NCBI GenBank assembly: GCA_963693365.1
Contig: CAVNZM010000014.1
Location: forward strand, 62,001 to 126,000
Reading direction: 5' to 3'
DNA length: 64,000 nucleotides
Source: Amoebidium appalachense
Taxonomy: Eukaryota; Ichthyosporea
Below the pieces are notes generated by a model that saw only the letters and a list, made by a program, of their open reading frames with translations, ran no database searches and was not told the DNA's origin. Of this stretch, positions 59,838 through 64,000 are shown piece by piece (the stretch's first letter is position 1; every line of letters starts with the position of its first letter). A program made the translations under genes and the position numbers.

Positions 59838-62700
59838 GGGGGGGATATGACGATATCAAAAGCCTTCAAACCCACCGTTGCTTATTACTACTGTAATACC
59901 ATTACTGGGATATGTCGGTGTAGATCCACAAGGGGAGACTCTAAAAGGATTGGGTGGGTGTGAGAGGTGTGTGGTTGGGTGGGTGGGTGCATGTGGGTGG
60001 TGGTGGTGGTGGTCACGCGGGGGGAGAGGGGTTGGCCGTAGGGCAGTAGTAGCTGGCACTTGCGGACGGTCACGGAGAATGTTGGGGGGGGGGGAAAGTG
60101 AGGGTTCACGTTGCTGAGCAAACAGGAGGGTAAGAGAAAGGGTCCATGGAGTCAGTCCACACGGGAAAGGCGTGAGTGTAAATGTGCGTTAATGCCCTGA
60201 CAGTGTAGGTCTACGTGCTTGTGATTCTCTCACTCTCTTTCTCTTCTCCATACTCCCCTTCCCCTTCCCCTTCCCCCACACTCCCCCTCCTCTCTCGTTT
60301 GTGTAAATTTGTGTGTATGTGTGTGCATATGAGTTTGTGGGGGGGAGGGGGGAGGTGGGGAGGCGGGGAGGGGCAATTCTTAGCAGCTGGTCATGGGCAA
60401 TTCACATCATGACACGCACTGATGCACACAAACACGTCCACCTCCCATGCAGGGGTTGACGTCGGTTCACCCACCCTCCTTCCTCTTTCTTACATACACA
60501 AACTCTCCAAGTCCACATGGAATACCAAGCTACAAACTACGAGCTGCTTTGACCCACACTCCCACGTGCTTGAGCACAACCCCCAGCCACCACAACAAGC
60601 ACAAACAATACGCCATTGCCATGCTGTAGAAACACACCAACTACAACAACCGAATGAGAGGATCTCCGGACAGGTTTGCTGCAGGCAGGATCTGTGCAAT
60701 GGACATTTTAAACGGGTCCTGAGCCCTCCGGCAATCCGTGTGTGCACAAGAAAAGTAACAGTAAAAGAGCATAAAGCAGCATTCACCCGTAACAGGCAAA
60801 GCAGAGCAATCGCTCCATTATTGCTGATGCCATACCTCGAATTCGCTGCTGGCGTATTGTTTTTATTATAATACGTTATGTTTTGGATGACGGGCACCAT
60901 TTGCACAATTACGTTTACTAGCAGTTATCAGAGGTTTTGTCTCTATGTGTGCTCCTGGGTTCCAAGCTGGTGCAAGCAGAGGTTGGGGCCAGCCACACAC
61001 AGACGGTCTTAAACTCATGCTAAGGTGTACTTCTATATATGCATTCGTGGCTTGCTTCGTTCTTTTTTAAAGGCACACACAGTGCCCAGAAGAAAGAAGT
61101 AAGGGGGGATAAAAATATCGTTAAGTTGAGAAACATAGGAGGCTTTTGCGTTTTAAAAAAATAGCTACACAGTTTATATTGTGTTGTATCTGTTACTCTG
61201 CGTTCGCTTGAAAGCAACTCATGTTCAGACAGATAAAACGCAAAAAATAACCGAAAAGGAACGAAGCAGTGATACAGCTTTTTGTAACCAACTTATAAGT
61301 TGTCACGACGTGGGGTGATCTGGCTACAGTTCAGATATTTATAGGTCTCGACCATAGCTTTACGGATATATGATTGGTTGCGGGAAACCCAGCTCTTCAA
61401 AGATCAGCCGGAAATAATGAAAAATCAGTATATTTGGATGTAAATCGAAAATTGGGGTGTTTTTTCTTCGCATGGACTTGAAATGTGGAATATGATAACA
61501 AATTGCAAGATCTATCAAAAAAGGTTTGCAGATTGAGTGCTATTCAGTCCAACGCTTGGTAGAATCCCGGGTTTGGCCAGACTGTTATCTGCGGTAATGT
61601 CTGGTGATCAGGTGACGGCCGGGAACTTCGCCAATGCAAGTGATATAATTCTTGCTCACAAGCTGAAATACTGCTTGTAGGGCATTGTTCGTGTGTAGAA
61701 AACTTTATGGATAATAAGCAGTTGCACGTCTACGCTGTACTATTGATGCCGCCGCAGCCATCTAGGAAGGCTTGGTCACCACTGCCAATGCTATATTTTA
61801 TGACACCTATGTACAATATACCATAACCACGTCGCCAGTGCTTGGCACTGGCACTCGCCAGTGTCAGATCGCACGGCCATTTATATGAAACATCGTCAGA
61901 TCGCAAGAGTGTAATCTTGGGCACTGCTTGCCCGTAGTCTTGCCCGGATATGAGGGAGAAGAATGGAATGCTTCAGAGCCCAAATAATTGCTTTAAGGGG
62001 GTCTAAAAAAAAACGCCTTCGATCAACAAAGAAAATAAAAGCCTCGATTTTGTATAGAGCTGGTTTGTGCTTATTATCAAACCTGAAAATATAAAATAAA
62101 CTATAGGGTATTATAGTAAAATATTGCCTGTCGGTTGGTTCGGGAAAAACAAAAGACTTGCAAGTTCTAAATTTTTGGCCCAAGAACAAACGTCTCAGGG
62201 CATCATCGACCCCCCCACCATAAATTTCACTGACAATAGTCATCAACCCATATTTGGGCATTGGTTTCCAAACATTCCATGATTACAATAAACGACATAT
62301 GGACTCGACAGCCCGCGTGCACATTCCCTTGAGATTGCAATACTATGCATGCATTTGTATTCGTTCACTGAGTTGCGTGTGGTAACTGCAAAAGTGCAAA
62401 GTGCAAAATTGTTTTACCTTTCTGAAGTCACTTTTTTTTTCCGAAGCCACAACACAGTAAGGCTGCTAGTTTACAGACGACCCGTCAAGGCCTACCTGTA
62501 TTGATACGAGGGATCATAAGTTGGTAACCTTGATCACGTGCGTCGAAAGCGTGCTTCCTTTTTACCAGCCACGGTCAGGTCAGCACGGCACTGCCTTACG
62601 TATACCCCTGCGACCTGCCAAATACACGCGCAGAGCACTATCTTCGTCCCTTGGCAATACGACCACGCTTGGTGATCTCTAACAGGCAGTTCCGTACCCT
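59339..62700. other. intergenic, mostly unique and AT-richer
   Basis: Poly(C)/poly(G) tracts near 59530-59605 and 59800-59845. From about 60400 to 62700 the sequence is non-repetitive; ORFs at 60422-60871 (+) and 61896-62261 (-) have no recognised motifs. TGATTGG near 61371. Confidence 0.5.
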
Positions 62701-62702
62701 CC

Positions 62703-62742
<40 letters not shown>

Positions 62743-63371
62743 ACCAAACCAAACCCACTTAACCCCCGCACCCCACCTCAGACCTCATTCCCAAACGTAA
62801 GCAGTGCGTCAGGAAATTCTTCTACCTCAAGATCCCCCCCCCTCCCCCCCCCCCCCCCCTCTCCCCCCCCCCCCCTCCTCCCCCCCCCCCCCTCCCTCCC
62901 CCCCCCCCCCCCAATCTTTCACCTCCCCTCCCCCCCTACCCCCAAACTGACTCTCCAGAAGCCCTTCCCAATCTCCCCCCTATTTCTCCAGTTCCTCTTA
63001 TTTCTCTCCTTCTCCCTCCCTTCCCTCCCTCCCTCTTCCCCCCCTCCCCCCCTCCCCCCCCCCCCGCCGCCCTTCCTTCCCTCCTTGTTTGCCCTCCCCC
63101 CCTCTCCCCTTCCCTGCCTCCATTCTTCACCTTCTCTCTCTTTCCCGAGGCTCGCTCCCTCTCTTCCGCTTCTTCCCCCCTTCCCCCCCCCCCCCTCTCC
63201 CCCCCCCCCCCCCCCCCCCCTCCCCCCTCCCCTCCCTCGAGCTCCCTCTCTCTTCCTCTCTCTCTCTCGGCTCTCTCTCTCGCTCTCTCTCTCCTCTCCC
63301 CTGCCCCCTCTCTCCTCTCTCTCTCTCGGCTCTCTCTCTCGCTCTATCTCCCTCTTCCCCGCCCCCTCTCG

Positions 63372-63411
<40 letters not shown>

Positions 63412-63428
63412 CCCCCCCCCCCCCCCCC

Positions 63429-63463
<35 letters not shown>

Positions 63464-64000
63464 GTCTCTCTCCCTCTCTCTCTCTTTCCAGCTCCCTCTA
63501 TCTTTCTCTCTTACTCTCCCCCCCCCCCCCCCCCCCCCCCCCTCCACCCCCCACCCCTCCTGCTTCCCCCTCCCCCCCCCCCCCCCCCCCCCCCCAACCT
63601 GTCTTTCACGTAACCCTCACTCTCTCGCACCCTCTTGTCTCTCTCTCTTTTCCCCTCCGGCCCCCCTGCTTAACCCCAGCCCTCCCCCCCCCCCCTCCCT
63701 ACCATTCCCACATCTCGTTCCACCCTGTTCCTCAACCTTTCCAATACTCCCCCCCCCCCCCACCCTTTCTCCCGCCCCAGCCACCACCACCACCCCAACC
63801 CCACTCCCCCCCCCCCCCCCCCTCCCCCCACAGTTCAACTTCCCTTTTCCGTCGCCTCTTCCCCATTTTTTTTTGTTTCCTACTCGCTTTTTTTCTCCCT
63901 TTCTCGCTTTCGCCCTTTCCAGTCCCACCAGCTTTTTTGCAGCCCAAGTCTTTGCATACCATACCACATGCCTTTGTTTGTTTTTGTGCCATTTATCTAT
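62701..64000. repeat. C-rich and (CT)n low-complexity DNA
   Basis: Poly(C) at about 62704-62740, then almost continuous C/T-rich sequence to the end of the window. No gene. Confidence 0.85.

Noticed and set aside
61896-62261. 121-codon minus-strand ORF with ordinary composition.
   Set aside because: AT-rich region, no motif, no splice signals or neighbours that support it.

Overview
Eukaryotic nuclear DNA. The genes are split by many small GT-AG introns, and the introns and intergenic DNA are packed with homopolymer G/C tracts (often 20-60 nt), (TG/AC)n and (CT/AG)n microsatellites and poly(A/T). Nearly every long reading frame made of Cys/Val, His/Thr, Pro, Gly or Leu/Ser is a translation of these simple repeats and was ignored. 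The gene content (full-length talin, an FKBP25/FKBP3-type immunophilin with its N-terminal basic helical domain, a eukaryotic Argonaute, a plant-type GDSL esterase) fits a unicellular relative of animals. Ichthyosporea is my best guess because talin and Argonaute occur together there, but this is an inference from gene content only.

Layout. 1-1524 (+): last two exons of an Argonaute. 4322-7396 (-): five-exon secreted GDSL/SGNH esterase, tail-to-tail with Argonaute. 7.4-13.4 kb: mostly repeats, plus a possible microRNA-like hairpin (9.7 kb) and a TATA/CCAAT-driven spliced transcript without a clear ORF (12.1-13.0 kb). 13430-18284 (-): six-exon FKBP25-like gene. 19297-22511 (+): unrecognised gene with three internal repeats and a coiled coil, head-to-head with FKBP. 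24444-28585 (+): six-exon divergent protein kinase. 28.6-33 kb: 25-bp minisatellite, reverse-transcriptase remnant, and a duplicated element with a covarying hairpin. 32974-38195 (-): unrecognised proline-rich/coiled-coil protein whose second exon carries a one-base frame break at a G8 run. 39622-55352 (+): complete 23-exon talin (2535 aa), head-to-head with the previous gene. 55.4-64 kb: no gene I can support; repeats and orphan ORFs.

I rebuilt splice junctions by hand from GT/AG sites, intron phase and family similarity. For talin, FKBP, the kinase and the esterase all phases close exactly and the protein lengths are as expected for the families (2535, 225, 290 and 315 aa), so those models are strong.

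The most interesting non-gene signals are: a SINE-like family of about 165 bp ending in GCATTCAA plus poly(C) (five copies and a possible 3' fragment); recurrent compound C(n)A(n) tracts; an 87-nt inverted repeat that pairs fully only as minus-strand RNA; a second dispersed repeat shared between 27.6 and 57.2 kb; and a repeat pair at 31.1-31.5 kb with a compensatory base-pair change in its stem.
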